Positions 1-10,350 of a stretch of DNA of 41,388 nt are shown piece after piece. Source of the DNA: a virus; the IMG/VR virus record IMGVR_UViG_3300009593_000037, positions 1 to 41,388 of that record; one strand, given 5' to 3'. The stretch's first letter is position 1. The number at the start of each line of letters is the position of its first letter. The notes beneath the pieces are model-generated. The model saw only the letters and a program-made list of their open reading frames with translations, did no database searches and had not been told where the DNA came from. The translations under genes were made by a program, and so were the position numbers.

Positions 1-3000
1 ATAGATCCATTAGCGAGCTTTGCAGGTAATCCTATAGGTTCTGTAACTAATAAATTAGAAGATGCTATTACAGATTCTGGTGTTATTAGCGATAGGTGGA
101 AAGAGTTTGATTCAAACGATGATGGTTTCCTTGGTTTCTTTGAAGCCGTTGGCAACCCTGACTATGGTAAAGATTGGTTTGGTGGAGGCAAATTAGGTTG
201 GACAGCGCATCATATTATGGAACTAGGTGGGTTAATAGGTAGTGATCCAATTTCTATAGTTAGTCTTGGTGCAGGTCATGTAGCTAAAACTGCTATTAGG
301 CAGATGTCTACAGCTCTCGGTGTTTTAAATAAAGAGGCAGGGGGAGTGGCTAAATTATGGATAACTTTAGGAGATGATGCTGCATTAGCTCAATCTAAAG
401 CAGTTCGTGCTGCACAGCTTGTCGCACAAGGATTTAATAAAACACCTATAAAGAACGCTACTGCAATGGACAAGCAGATAATAAAGGATCTGCTACATTT
501 CGCAAGAGCTGGAGATGATGCGGTAGCTACGTTAGGTAGCAAAGGTGGTTATCAAAAGGTGCTGCTGGACGCTACCGCTAAACAAAATAAAAAGATAGCT
601 AGGTCTGCGGAACGTGTAATGAAACGAACAGGTGGCGGTATTTTTGCCACTTATCCAAGTGTTTTCGCAACAGGAAAAGGCATAGGGGTAGTAGACCATT
701 TGGTGCCAGGAACTAGAAGGTTGTATCAATGGACGAGATCAGCAGGCTATAAGCATGATACTTGGGAAGCTGTCGTAAAGTATATACCTTCAATAGGTAC
801 TGCTACTACAAGGGGAGTAGCTCACGGCGCAGCACGGATCCAAACAGGAGCTAAAGGATTCCATGATGTTCGTACTCAGTTTGATAAAGCTAATAAAATT
901 ATAGAGATTTTAAGAAAGGGAGCTAATCAAGAGGAAGTAATTGATGATTACATTTTCCAAACGTTAGGAGATGTACCAGTAACTGGCCCGCAATCTGTTA
1001 CTAGGGGAGTAAGCGACCTTGGACTACCTGAATCATTCGGTATAGAGGATTTCATAAAGGTAATTAAGACAACCGACGAAGAAGCTGCAAAAATATTAAG
1101 GTTCTTTGAAGACACTGGAATTATCACTCTTGACACACCAGTGATTGGTATTCAACGTGGTGCCAATGTTAAGTGGAGATGGGTAATGGACACAGGTGAG
1201 GTGACTACGTACAGCAATGCTTCTGATCGCCTGTTGGGTATGCGGAATATTATAGATCAGGCTCGTCGTGATGGATTTAATAGCCTTGATGAAGTAGCTA
1301 CGTCTTTAAACGCTGGGCTTGAAACTGCATGGGCTCCAGCGCATGTTGACACTGTTGTTGAAATGGGCTGGAGGCCTAGAGGCGCTCCAGAAACATGGAT
1401 ACAGCAACGTAACGCTGCATTTATGGAACGTGCTCCAATTAAAGCTTTAAAAAATATGCAGGAAAAGGTTTCAACTTTTCATAAAGCTGGTAGTGCGCAA
1501 GTATTTAACGCAGATGAAGCTCGTGCATATTCTTCGATGGCTGTCAAAACAGCACAAGCTAATGTAGAAACTACAAAACAAATCTTAACTCGCCATTTCG
1601 GTAAAGTTATATCTGCTTTAAAGAAAGCTCGTCCTGAATGGACAGACGAAGAGATACGTGAAGTTGCAGGGAGGATAGTCAATACGTATAAGAGCGCTGA
1701 TAATAGGAATAAAGCTATGTCGGCACTTAAGAATGAATACAGTCAAGGACCTCGTGATACTGCATTTTTAAATGAAGTAGAAGCTTTTAGCAGAAATCTT
1801 GATGTCATGTCGCAGGAATGGGATGACTGGTTAAGGATGGTGAAAGGGGCTGAGTACTCTAAGAAGGAACCTCGCAGGTACATGCCTCGAAGGGTTGATA
1901 CTGAAACAACTCAGATGGTTAATGATTGGCTGGCAGCAGGAAACGAAATAGGGCGTAAGTTATATAATGATTTGACAAATCGAGATGAAGTTTTCAGATA
2001 TATGCAAGAATCTGATGATTTCATAAAGATGTCTAAAACATTTGGTGGAAAAACAGAAGCAGAACAATTGGAGTGGATGCGTAAGCAAGCTGAAGCTTAC
2101 GTTAACTTTATTAAAGAAAACAAAAAGGTTGGTTTAGGACGATTCGGAAAAGCTAAAGCTGCTTTTGGAAGAATGCCTGACGAAAAGAAACTCACGACGA
2201 TGATAGATGCTAACAGCAGCGGACATTTAAGCGCTCGTGTTTTCTTAGCTGACGTTGAAAACGTTGTTGAAGTGAATAAAGTGATGCGTGAAATACTGGA
2301 AAAAGCTGCTGAACGGCACGTTAAAGCAGGCAATAGTGATTGGGCGATAACTAATTTTTATTCTGTTGATCCTGTGGATCAATGGATGCGTTATGTGCGA
2401 GGTAATAATGACGCTATTTTAATAAATGATTTAACTTTGAACTTGCAGAAACTTCAAATCATGGATGATGTGGGGTATGGGATAACTCATGGAGGAGCGT
2501 TTGATCCAATAGATGTTGTCCCTCCTCCTCCTAGGCCACCTGCTGGTCCTGCTGCTGGTCCTCCACCAGCTCCGCTTGTACCAAAAGGAGCTCCTACGTG
2601 GTCAGATGAACACCTTCCTCCACCGGCAAGAAAACTTACTCCTGAAGAAGAAGCAATGGATGCGTTTGATGCGGCGAAGTTTAGAGATGAAGTTGGTTAT
2701 GGGCCTCCAATGCCCAATACACAAGCAGGCGAAAGCGCAGCAAAAGCTATTAAATATTGGGAAGATGTAGTCGCTAAGACAGAAGTTCAATTAGAGAAAG
2801 CAATAGCAGAAGGTGGACCAATATATAAAAAAGGAACTAAAGGCGCAGCTAATATGAAAGCACTTGGCCTTAGAGACAAGCTCGCAAACTCTAAGAAAAA
2901 ATTAGAGACATACAAAGGAGCCACAAGGCGTGTTACTGAAGCTAAGAAAAGAGATACAGAACGTGTGGCTGAATTAACTGGTGTAGATACAACAACTGAT

Positions 3001-6000
3001 CCTGCTGTACTACGTGCGAAACAAGAAATAGAAGAAATAGAACTATATCAAAATACAGGGCACTTAATATATAAGAGGCCAGATAGCACTTTTGTTGACG
3101 ACTTTGACTTTGAAAGATTTGCAAATAGCGATACTCCATTCGCTAAAGAAGTTAGAAGGATGCTTGATGAATCGCCAGTTGAAGGTCATATAGCTGATCC
3201 TAATAAGACTTGGAGATCTAAAAACCTTAGAAAATTTTCAGAAAAACGTTTAGCTGACCTTGAGGAACAGTTAGAACAAGCTTCTAAAAAGTTACCTGAA
3301 ACGTTACCAGAACGTGAAGTAGTAGTTAAACAGCTCACAGCTAGACAAGAAGTCGGAACTAGAACAAAAGCAGCCGTTACTGATCTTGACCAACGAATAC
3401 CTACAGGCGCTAAGCTTCACGAGTTACCGCTTGAAGATAGAAAAATAATTGAACACTGGATTAGGAAAGCTCGATTCGCACTCTATAAAGAAAAACCAGC
3501 AGTCCTGTCAACTTCAGAACCTACCCCAGGTTCTTTGTTGAATGTACAACGTGGTACCACTCAGCCAAAAGGCGAACTAGTAACTTCAAAACAAATCGCT
3601 GCTGCTGATAAAGCAGCTAGAGGAACCGACGCTGATCTTGATCCTACAAAGCTGGTTGACATGGCGAAGGATGGGCGAGGCCAAACCTTCCCTTACATCA
3701 ATCATCCTGAAGCGCCAGAAGCTGCAATCACAATGCAATCACATTTGGACTTAGCTGACGATATTATAGAAACAAGTCAGTTAGGGCAATTGCCAGTTAA
3801 ACCAATTTTAGATGACGCATTCAAAGACATTAATGATCAGCTTGGCAGGATCGCTAGAGATTTAAAAATTGCCAAAGACACTACTAAGGAATTTAATCCA
3901 AGTTCTCTTTATCAAGGAAAACGAGGAACTCGCCGAGGTATTAATACGAAACAAGAAGCAGCAGGTACTGATGAAGCTCTACTCGCCATGGAAAAACAAA
4001 GGCTAGTTGACAAGATAAAGAACAATCTTATCCATAGCAAACCCATTGTTAAAGAAGCAGATGGCGTAGTTCAAGAAGCTACAGTTAATTTAAATGCGAC
4101 ACAAGCTGTAGCCAACAGGCAAACTCAGCTACATAAAAGTTACGCTAGAAGGTTCGGCACTGAAGAAGGTTCTCCTACTGCTATATGGACTCCAGATGAA
4201 CAAGCTAAAGGAGTTATCCCACAACGAGGGCATAAGGCATCTAATACGTTTGAAGGGCAAGAACTGGATCTTCGTGGGCCACAACCTAATATAAATGATT
4301 TAAGAGATCCGTTGCCGATATCTGACCATAAGTTAGATAGGGTAATATCGGGTGGTCAGACAGGTGCTGATCGTACAGGTTTAGAAGTGGCAGCAGAGAT
4401 GGGAATCCCTACTGGTGGGAATCCTTCGTTAAATGCATATGTTAAATCAACTGGGAAGCAAGTATTTAAAACTGGTGAAGATGTTTCAGTAGTGCCTTAT
4501 GTGGTGCATAAGGATACTGTTGGTAAGACTGTTCCAACTAGGAAAAATCTTTTTGGGGATAAAGGCCCTGAAAAATTTGTTCAAGTTACCAAGAATGCAT
4601 ATAACAACAGGGAGCAGATGTGGTTAACTGATCAGTCTTTAAAGCATTATATGGATCCGCCAAATACAAAATTAGGTTTTGGTTATCCTGCACGTACTGC
4701 AAGAAATGTTATTGATGCTGACGCTACTGTCATTATAGATTTGCAAGCTTTTGACCCAAGTCAAATTAGTAAATCACAGTTCTTTAATAAGATAACAGGT
4801 GGTCGTAAACAAGCAGAAAATTGGACTCCGACACACAAGAACAGTACTAATGTGGGTGTGGATACACGGACGCTTATTTCTCAAGAGGGATCAGAGTATT
4901 CAGGGTTGTATCCTGCTGGTTCAGGTTCGCAAGACACAATTAGGTATGCTAGGGGTGAATATGTAGATGCGAATTTTGATTATGGTGCAAGGAAAGCAGG
5001 AGTTACTGATCCGAGTACAGGCAAAGTAGGTAAGGAATTACCTACTGTTGGTAATATTCAAGCGAATGAATTAACTAGACCTGTCCTTGTATTGAAAGAT
5101 TCAGATCCTCAGTCTTTACGATGGTTTCATGAATGGTTAAAAGAACATAATGTTAAGACTTTAAATGTAGCTGGTAACGCAAACGTTGGGCAGAACGCAC
5201 GTGAAATTGTTCGTGTCACACGTGAAATTATGGAAAGTTTAGAGCCAGTTAAAGTAGCTGCTGTCAGGGAAGCAGATGTAATCCCTATTCGTCCTATTGC
5301 TAAGCCACAAGTTTCACGAAAGTTATTGCCAGATGTAGAAGTAAAACCAAATATAAAAACAACTTCAATTGGGGCGAAAATAAAGAAAGCTACTAAGCCT
5401 AAAGATAAGTCCAATTATAATTTTTGGGATGATTGGTTAGAAGATAAGTGGTTTAAAGATACGATTTGGAAAGGGGGAAGGCATCACTCAGCGTGGTTCG
5501 GTGATCAACCTTGGTCTTATGTAAAGGGTACTCCAGCGCATCCTGCAAGACCAATAGCTGGTTATCCAGAGCTGGTTGAGTTAGCTGATCAAGTTGGCGC
5601 ACAGATGGGCTACCCTAAAGGGTATTTCAACAGCGTTTTGGTCAATAGATACAAAGCAGGTATTGGCGAATTTGAATTAAAATCGGCAAAGGCTGGTGAA
5701 ACTGTTGAAGATTTGAGCAAAGGATTAAAACCTCATAGGGATGCTGATGAGATCTTTGAATTAGCTAAAGGTGATAAAGCTGCTGGTCATAGTCCAGTGG
5801 CAACAATAACGTTTGGTGGAGAAGCGAAGATAAATATTGGAAAAGAGAAAACCAAGAACCTTCATCGAATTAAGAACGTTGAAGATAGTTTTACTGTAGG
5901 CAATAACGATATCTATGTTATGCCAGGCGGTGATTTTCAAACCAAGTATTTGCATCAAGTGGATCATGTAAGCAAAGACCCAAGGATAAGTTTTACTTTC

Positions 6001-9000
6001 CGAAGGATAGGTGCTTGGGGTGAAGGTGGCGCTAAAGAGATAGTAGAAGGTCCTACTACTTACATGCCTCATACCTATTACATGAGCAAAAAAGCTGCGA
6101 ATGTCCCTACAGGTGGAGAGGCAGCTATCAAATGGGTGCAAGAGGGAAGCCGGAAATCAACAATACGTTCAAAAAGTTATTTAGATGAAAACTTTAAAGA
6201 CCTTGAAGTCGGAAGCGTGATCGCTATGGGCGATGAGAACAATCATGTTTTTGTTAAGGTCACTGAAGTCAGGAGATTGAGAGACGGCTGGACTAAAGAT
6301 AAGAGAGTATTGGCAGAACTTTCTGAAACCGAGCTTTGGAAACCAAATGAGATAGCAAGAAAAGTTTATAAAGGCGGAATTGAGAAACCTAATAACCCAC
6401 GTTATTATATTAAGTTTGAAAAGATTGGTGAAGATGCTGTACCGAGACAACCTGTAGAAACTAAGGCAGGGCGTTTAGAAGGCAAGGCAAAACCTGCTGA
6501 TAGAATGACTGCAGATGAAATAGAAATGGAATGGACTCAGTTAGGTGGGCATGTAAGCGACCTTAAATCAAGGGTAGCTGCGCCTAGAAGCCCATGGGAA
6601 AGCAGGGTAACTCAAGCTAGGCGAGAACTTGACCAAGCTAAAAAAACTAGAGACAAGCTTGTAATGGAAGCAGAGGAAGCAACCAATGAGGAACTTGCTA
6701 AGATTGCTGGTTTAAAATCGACTGATCTTGTTGACGGTAAATGGAAGATACGACCTAGCGAAGTAGATGTAGCTCCGCCAAACGCTAAAGAAATAGTTGA
6801 ACAAGCTCAACAAATGGGGATACCCAATACTAAAAAGTTAGGAGAACATTTACTTAAGGGCCAAGAAGGTACTGACGTTGTGCCTCTACTTAATAACGTT
6901 ATCGAATGGGTCACTAATAATTTTCCTGAAATCGCTAAGCAAGCTCCTAAGAAAGTCGTTAAACATGTAAAGGATGACGCACGTTTTGTGACACATAATG
7001 TTAATGCGAAGCCTATCAACATAGTAAAGGGAAAAAGAACTGGACGGTTCGCCCCCTTATCGCAGGAGGCTTATAGGCCCTTTAAATTTAAGCCACGTAG
7101 TATGCAGCATGGTGGTGAAATAGTGGAGAGAGAATTTTTAAGTGTTCAACATGCTTATCAATCATTAAAGTCAGGGCGTTTTAACGAAAAAATCTATAAG
7201 AAATACAACGGAGTTGGCGCTAGAGGAACTACGCCCGATAGTTGGCCTAAATATAAACCTACGGTAGATCAAAACAAACTTCTTAAGATGACATATCAAA
7301 AGAATGATTGGAACATCGAACTAATGGAAGACATTATGAGGGCTTCCATAAAACAAAATGATGATATAGCGAAACTCCTTGACGAAACAGGCGACTCTCC
7401 ATTGACTTACATACTTAAGAAGCAAGGCAAGCAAGTAAAGGAGAATATTTGGACTGAGAAATTTCCTGAAATACTACAAAAAATACGTGCAGAAAGAAGA
7501 CTAGATAAAGTACAAAAACAAACTGCAGAATCAGTAAAAGATCCATTAAAGATAGCTAAAGAAGAAGGGACAATTATTGGGGGTGGAAGTTTTGGTTGGG
7601 CTGACCCAATGCCTCCAATAAATGCAGAAGCAAGAGCAAGACTAAAAGCTACCTATGGGCAAGGAGGAAAACAACAACGAGCACTAGTAGCAAGGCCAGG
7701 CGCTGTAGAAGGTACCTTCACATACCCTCAAGGGGGCAAGGGTGACTTCGTATTCCAATGGAAATCTTATCGTGACAATACAGTCCAGACGTTAAAAGGA
7801 AGAAGCATGGAAGATCTTGAAAGATCGATACTTGCAAATGATGAACTTTCAAAGTACACCATTCACCACGTCGGAGGGGAAAAAGGCGCTGTCCTAATAG
7901 ATAGTGAAATATCTGAAATGATCACAAGAGATGTCTTGCCTCGTATCAAAGACGGCTACATGGCTGAAGGCATGGGAAATATCATGCATCAATTCAATAC
8001 AGCATGGGCAGCTTACGCAACCGTGCCGTTAGTAGCAGGCATTGGATTCCATGCTAGAAACCATGGGGGCAACTGGTTCAATATGGTGCTCGCAGGATTT
8101 AGAAACCCTAAGTACATTCATCAAGCAATGAAGTACCAACGGCTTAATTCTGTGGTACATGAACACCAAATAGAAAAATTTATTACCCAATACAATGACG
8201 CAGTTGATGATCTAGTTAGGGTAGGTGGTAGAAATGTTGGAAAAGAAAAAATAAAACTCACCAAACATGAAGCAAAGATACTCAAACAACTCAACCACAA
8301 TGCTGTATTAAATGGATCGTTCTTTAAGGACCTTCAATATGATAGGAACATCTTTTTAAGCGCAGCAGGAACAGCTAAAACAAAACGTGCAAGAAATCTA
8401 TTGGTAAACAATCCAGTTATTAGAACTGGTCAAAAATTTGGGCAAGCAATAGAAGACAATGCACGTATAGCATTGTACCTTGATGGTGTAGAAGCGAAAG
8501 CTTTAACTCCATTCTTGGCAGCTTCAAGAGTCCGTGAATTTCTTTTTGACTACGGAGATTTAACAGCGCAAGAATTAATGGTTAAGAATAACTTAAGTAG
8601 GTTCTATACATTCATGCGTAAAAACACAGAACTACAAGCACGAATGCTAATGGAAAGTCCAGGCAATACAATTAATTTACAACGCACTACTGAATCAATC
8701 GTTAAAGCCCTACTAGGACCTTCCGACGAGTGGAGAGAACGATTTCTCCCTGATTGGACAAAACAAGTAGGTCGTGTAATAGGTGCAGGAGGAGTTGTTA
8801 CCGGACGTTTTGAAACACCTGCGATTGCTGCTCTTGAAACCGTTGAACGCCTTGCTACTATACCTGCATTGTTACCGATAATAAAAGATGGGATGCCAGA
8901 ATACCTCACCGGATATGACCCTGCAACAGGGAAGCATGACTGGCGTGGGCGAGTTAACGAAATGACACAGATGCTTTCCGGCGGTACTGTATCAGCGGTT

Positions 9001-10350
9001 AATTATTTACAAGAATACCAGACAGGAAGAAGTCTATTCACTGGAGCAATACTAGAACCTGGCTGGCAGAACGAATTAATGCGGTTCGTTAACACAGGTA
9101 TCCCTATAGTTGGTAAGACAGTAAGCACGTTTGAAAAGTTAGGATTAATAGATTGGGCTAACAAACATACACCATTTGAGATAGATATTAGTGTCGTAGC
9201 AGACCATCAAAAACTTCAGGCAGAATTAGAATCTGAATTAACTGCAAGAGAGCGAGCTTACTTTAGAGCGCTTGGAGTATTTTTTGGTATAGAAACTTAT
9301 TTCTTAGATGCTGATCAACAAATGAGAATGGTCGGTAATTTCAGAACTGAATGGAACAAAGTATTAAACGAAGCTGAAGAACATGGCATTGACGTACCTA
9401 CAATGGAGGAACTTAGAGAACATGGAGCATACTCTGAAGCTGATTCTTTCTTAACAGCCATGTTCTACTCCGCAGATCCTATCCGTGCACTAGAACGTGG
9501 CCTTCCTGCAGAAGCTAGAAGGGTAGTTACTGAAGGGTTCGGTATAGATCTACTAGAAACATACAAAAATGCGAAAACAGATGAAGAAAAATGGGAAGAA
9601 GTGCAAACTGCTTTAGAGATGACTGAAATGATTATTAATAAAGACACCCCAGAAGGAGCGCCACGTAAAAAATTAAGTGATCAAGATATACTTAATATCG
9701 CTTTAGCTCATCCAGCTTTTGGATTTGGTGTTGATGAATTAGAAGCATTTGAAATAGAGGGCTTTAGAAAAAATGTTTGGGACAAAGACGAAACGTCCGA
9801 AGAAAACTTAAGAGTATCTGAACAGCATCTTAGCTACATGTTTGATCAACTAGGGATTAACTGGAGCTATGCTATGGATCTGCGTCCACGAATCACACAA
9901 GCTGAAAGATTCTGGAGAGATGGTGTAGAAAGAGGCTACTCGACCAACGAAATCTTCCTCGAATGGGTAGATGACATGTCAAGACAAACTAAAGGAGAGC
10001 TTTTTGGCACAGAAACACTTGACTACTGGAACTTAGATAAGTTCACAAGCAAAGAAGACCTTGACAAGTTAAACGATAGATTGCGAGAAGATATCGCTAC
10101 GGTAACAATCGCTTCGTTCATAATGGGAATCAACCCGACACAAGAAGACATCATGTACTTCATGGTTTACGGTAAAGATAGGTTAACAAACTCACAACGT
10201 AAAGCATTAGGACTTCCGCTTCCTAAACGCATACCAGATAGAGAAGATCCAAGAACTGCTAACGCAATTAACTTAGATACGCTATTAAAGACAGAAGCTA
10301 TTCAATCCTCAATGCCTTCTGCGCCACCAGCTTCGCTCATAGCAGGCTGA
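1..10350 (+). CDS. Giant multi-domain polyvalent phage protein (5' end outside window)
   Basis: The frame is open from base 1, so the start lies upstream; the first Met in the window is at 217. At least 3,449 residues are visible. Parts in order: an EF-hand-like loop (109-144, DSNDDGFLGFFE); long helical regions; a Pro-rich linker (2517-2600); coiled coil; a MoCo-carrier/SLOG-like domain (about 4325-5245) with GGQTGADRTGLE and NVIDADATVIID; an AlkB-like Fe(II)/2-oxoglutarate dioxygenase (about 5430-6025) with PHRDAD, LHQV and RISFTFR; a weakly supported ASCH/PUA-like segment (about 6178-6430); a NADAR-like domain (about 7045-7500) with SVQHAYQ and DETGDSPL; and a helical C-terminal third with FHARNHGGNWFN and FYTFMRKNTELQARM. 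Established: such fusions are known as polyvalent proteins of phages and conjugative elements, thought to enter the cell with the DNA. Inferred: an ejected virion protein that counters host defence. Its 3' end overlaps the convergent TerS-like gene by 49 bp. Confidence 0.85.
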   Translation: MDPLASFAGNPIGSVTNKLEDAITDSGVISDRWKEFDSNDDGFLGFFEAVGNPDYGKDWFGGGKLGWTAHHIMELGGLIGSDPISIVSLGAGHVAKTAIRQMSTALGVLNKEAGGVAKLWITLGDDAALAQSKAVRAAQLVAQGFNKTPIKNATAMDKQIIKDLLHFARAGDDAVATLGSKGGYQKVLLDATAKQNKKIARSAERVMKRTGGGIFATYPSVFATGKGIGVVDHLVPGTRRLYQWTRSAGYKHDTWEAVVKYIPSIGTATTRGVAHGAARIQTGAKGFHDVRTQFDKANKIIEILRKGANQEEVIDDYIFQTLGDVPVTGPQSVTRGVSDLGLPESFGIEDFIKVIKTTDEEAAKILRFFEDTGIITLDTPVIGIQRGANVKWRWVMDTGEVTTYSNASDRLLGMRNIIDQARRDGFNSLDEVATSLNAGLETAWAPAHVDTVVEMGWRPRGAPETWIQQRNAAFMERAPIKALKNMQEKVSTFHKAGSAQVFNADEARAYSSMAVKTAQANVETTKQILTRHFGKVISALKKARPEWTDEEIREVAGRIVNTYKSADNRNKAMSALKNEYSQGPRDTAFLNEVEAFSRNLDVMSQEWDDWLRMVKGAEYSKKEPRRYMPRRVDTETTQMVNDWLAAGNEIGRKLYNDLTNRDEVFRYMQESDDFIKMSKTFGGKTEAEQLEWMRKQAEAYVNFIKENKKVGLGRFGKAKAAFGRMPDEKKLTTMIDANSSGHLSARVFLADVENVVEVNKVMREILEKAAERHVKAGNSDWAITNFYSVDPVDQWMRYVRGNNDAILINDLTLNLQKLQIMDDVGYGITHGGAFDPIDVVPPPPRPPAGPAAGPPPAPLVPKGAPTWSDEHLPPPARKLTPEEEAMDAFDAAKFRDEVGYGPPMPNTQAGESAAKAIKYWEDVVAKTEVQLEKAIAEGGPIYKKGTKGAANMKALGLRDKLANSKKKLETYKGATRRVTEAKKRDTERVAELTGVDTTTDPAVLRAKQEIEEIELYQNTGHLIYKRPDSTFVDDFDFERFANSDTPFAKEVRRMLDESPVEGHIADPNKTWRSKNLRKFSEKRLADLEEQLEQASKKLPETLPEREVVVKQLTARQEVGTRTKAAVTDLDQRIPTGAKLHELPLEDRKIIEHWIRKARFALYKEKPAVLSTSEPTPGSLLNVQRGTTQPKGELVTSKQIAAADKAARGTDADLDPTKLVDMAKDGRGQTFPYINHPEAPEAAITMQSHLDLADDIIETSQLGQLPVKPILDDAFKDINDQLGRIARDLKIAKDTTKEFNPSSLYQGKRGTRRGINTKQEAAGTDEALLAMEKQRLVDKIKNNLIHSKPIVKEADGVVQEATVNLNATQAVANRQTQLHKSYARRFGTEEGSPTAIWTPDEQAKGVIPQRGHKASNTFEGQELDLRGPQPNINDLRDPLPISDHKLDRVISGGQTGADRTGLEVAAEMGIPTGGNPSLNAYVKSTGKQVFKTGEDVSVVPYVVHKDTVGKTVPTRKNLFGDKGPEKFVQVTKNAYNNREQMWLTDQSLKHYMDPPNTKLGFGYPARTARNVIDADATVIIDLQAFDPSQISKSQFFNKITGGRKQAENWTPTHKNSTNVGVDTRTLISQEGSEYSGLYPAGSGSQDTIRYARGEYVDANFDYGARKAGVTDPSTGKVGKELPTVGNIQANELTRPVLVLKDSDPQSLRWFHEWLKEHNVKTLNVAGNANVGQNAREIVRVTREIMESLEPVKVAAVREADVIPIRPIAKPQVSRKLLPDVEVKPNIKTTSIGAKIKKATKPKDKSNYNFWDDWLEDKWFKDTIWKGGRHHSAWFGDQPWSYVKGTPAHPARPIAGYPELVELADQVGAQMGYPKGYFNSVLVNRYKAGIGEFELKSAKAGETVEDLSKGLKPHRDADEIFELAKGDKAAGHSPVATITFGGEAKINIGKEKTKNLHRIKNVEDSFTVGNNDIYVMPGGDFQTKYLHQVDHVSKDPRISFTFRRIGAWGEGGAKEIVEGPTTYMPHTYYMSKKAANVPTGGEAAIKWVQEGSRKSTIRSKSYLDENFKDLEVGSVIAMGDENNHVFVKVTEVRRLRDGWTKDKRVLAELSETELWKPNEIARKVYKGGIEKPNNPRYYIKFEKIGEDAVPRQPVETKAGRLEGKAKPADRMTADEIEMEWTQLGGHVSDLKSRVAAPRSPWESRVTQARRELDQAKKTRDKLVMEAEEATNEELAKIAGLKSTDLVDGKWKIRPSEVDVAPPNAKEIVEQAQQMGIPNTKKLGEHLLKGQEGTDVVPLLNNVIEWVTNNFPEIAKQAPKKVVKHVKDDARFVTHNVNAKPINIVKGKRTGRFAPLSQEAYRPFKFKPRSMQHGGEIVEREFLSVQHAYQSLKSGRFNEKIYKKYNGVGARGTTPDSWPKYKPTVDQNKLLKMTYQKNDWNIELMEDIMRASIKQNDDIAKLLDETGDSPLTYILKKQGKQVKENIWTEKFPEILQKIRAERRLDKVQKQTAESVKDPLKIAKEEGTIIGGGSFGWADPMPPINAEARARLKATYGQGGKQQRALVARPGAVEGTFTYPQGGKGDFVFQWKSYRDNTVQTLKGRSMEDLERSILANDELSKYTIHHVGGEKGAVLIDSEISEMITRDVLPRIKDGYMAEGMGNIMHQFNTAWAAYATVPLVAGIGFHARNHGGNWFNMVLAGFRNPKYIHQAMKYQRLNSVVHEHQIEKFITQYNDAVDDLVRVGGRNVGKEKIKLTKHEAKILKQLNHNAVLNGSFFKDLQYDRNIFLSAAGTAKTKRARNLLVNNPVIRTGQKFGQAIEDNARIALYLDGVEAKALTPFLAASRVREFLFDYGDLTAQELMVKNNLSRFYTFMRKNTELQARMLMESPGNTINLQRTTESIVKALLGPSDEWRERFLPDWTKQVGRVIGAGGVVTGRFETPAIAALETVERLATIPALLPIIKDGMPEYLTGYDPATGKHDWRGRVNEMTQMLSGGTVSAVNYLQEYQTGRSLFTGAILEPGWQNELMRFVNTGIPIVGKTVSTFEKLGLIDWANKHTPFEIDISVVADHQKLQAELESELTARERAYFRALGVFFGIETYFLDADQQMRMVGNFRTEWNKVLNEAEEHGIDVPTMEELREHGAYSEADSFLTAMFYSADPIRALERGLPAEARRVVTEGFGIDLLETYKNAKTDEEKWEEVQTALEMTEMIINKDTPEGAPRKKLSDQDILNIALAHPAFGFGVDELEAFEIEGFRKNVWDKDETSEENLRVSEQHLSYMFDQLGINWSYAMDLRPRITQAERFWRDGVERGYSTNEIFLEWVDDMSRQTKGELFGTETLDYWNLDKFTSKEDLDKLNDRLREDIATVTIASFIMGINPTQEDIMYFMVYGKDRLTNSQRKALGLPLPKRIPDREDPRTANAINLDTLLKTEAIQSSMPSAPPASLIAG

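Noticed and set aside
1-10350. N4-type virion RNA polymerase (similar size of about 3,500 residues)
   Set aside because: No T7/N4-like polymerase motifs were found; the recognisable domains are of other families.
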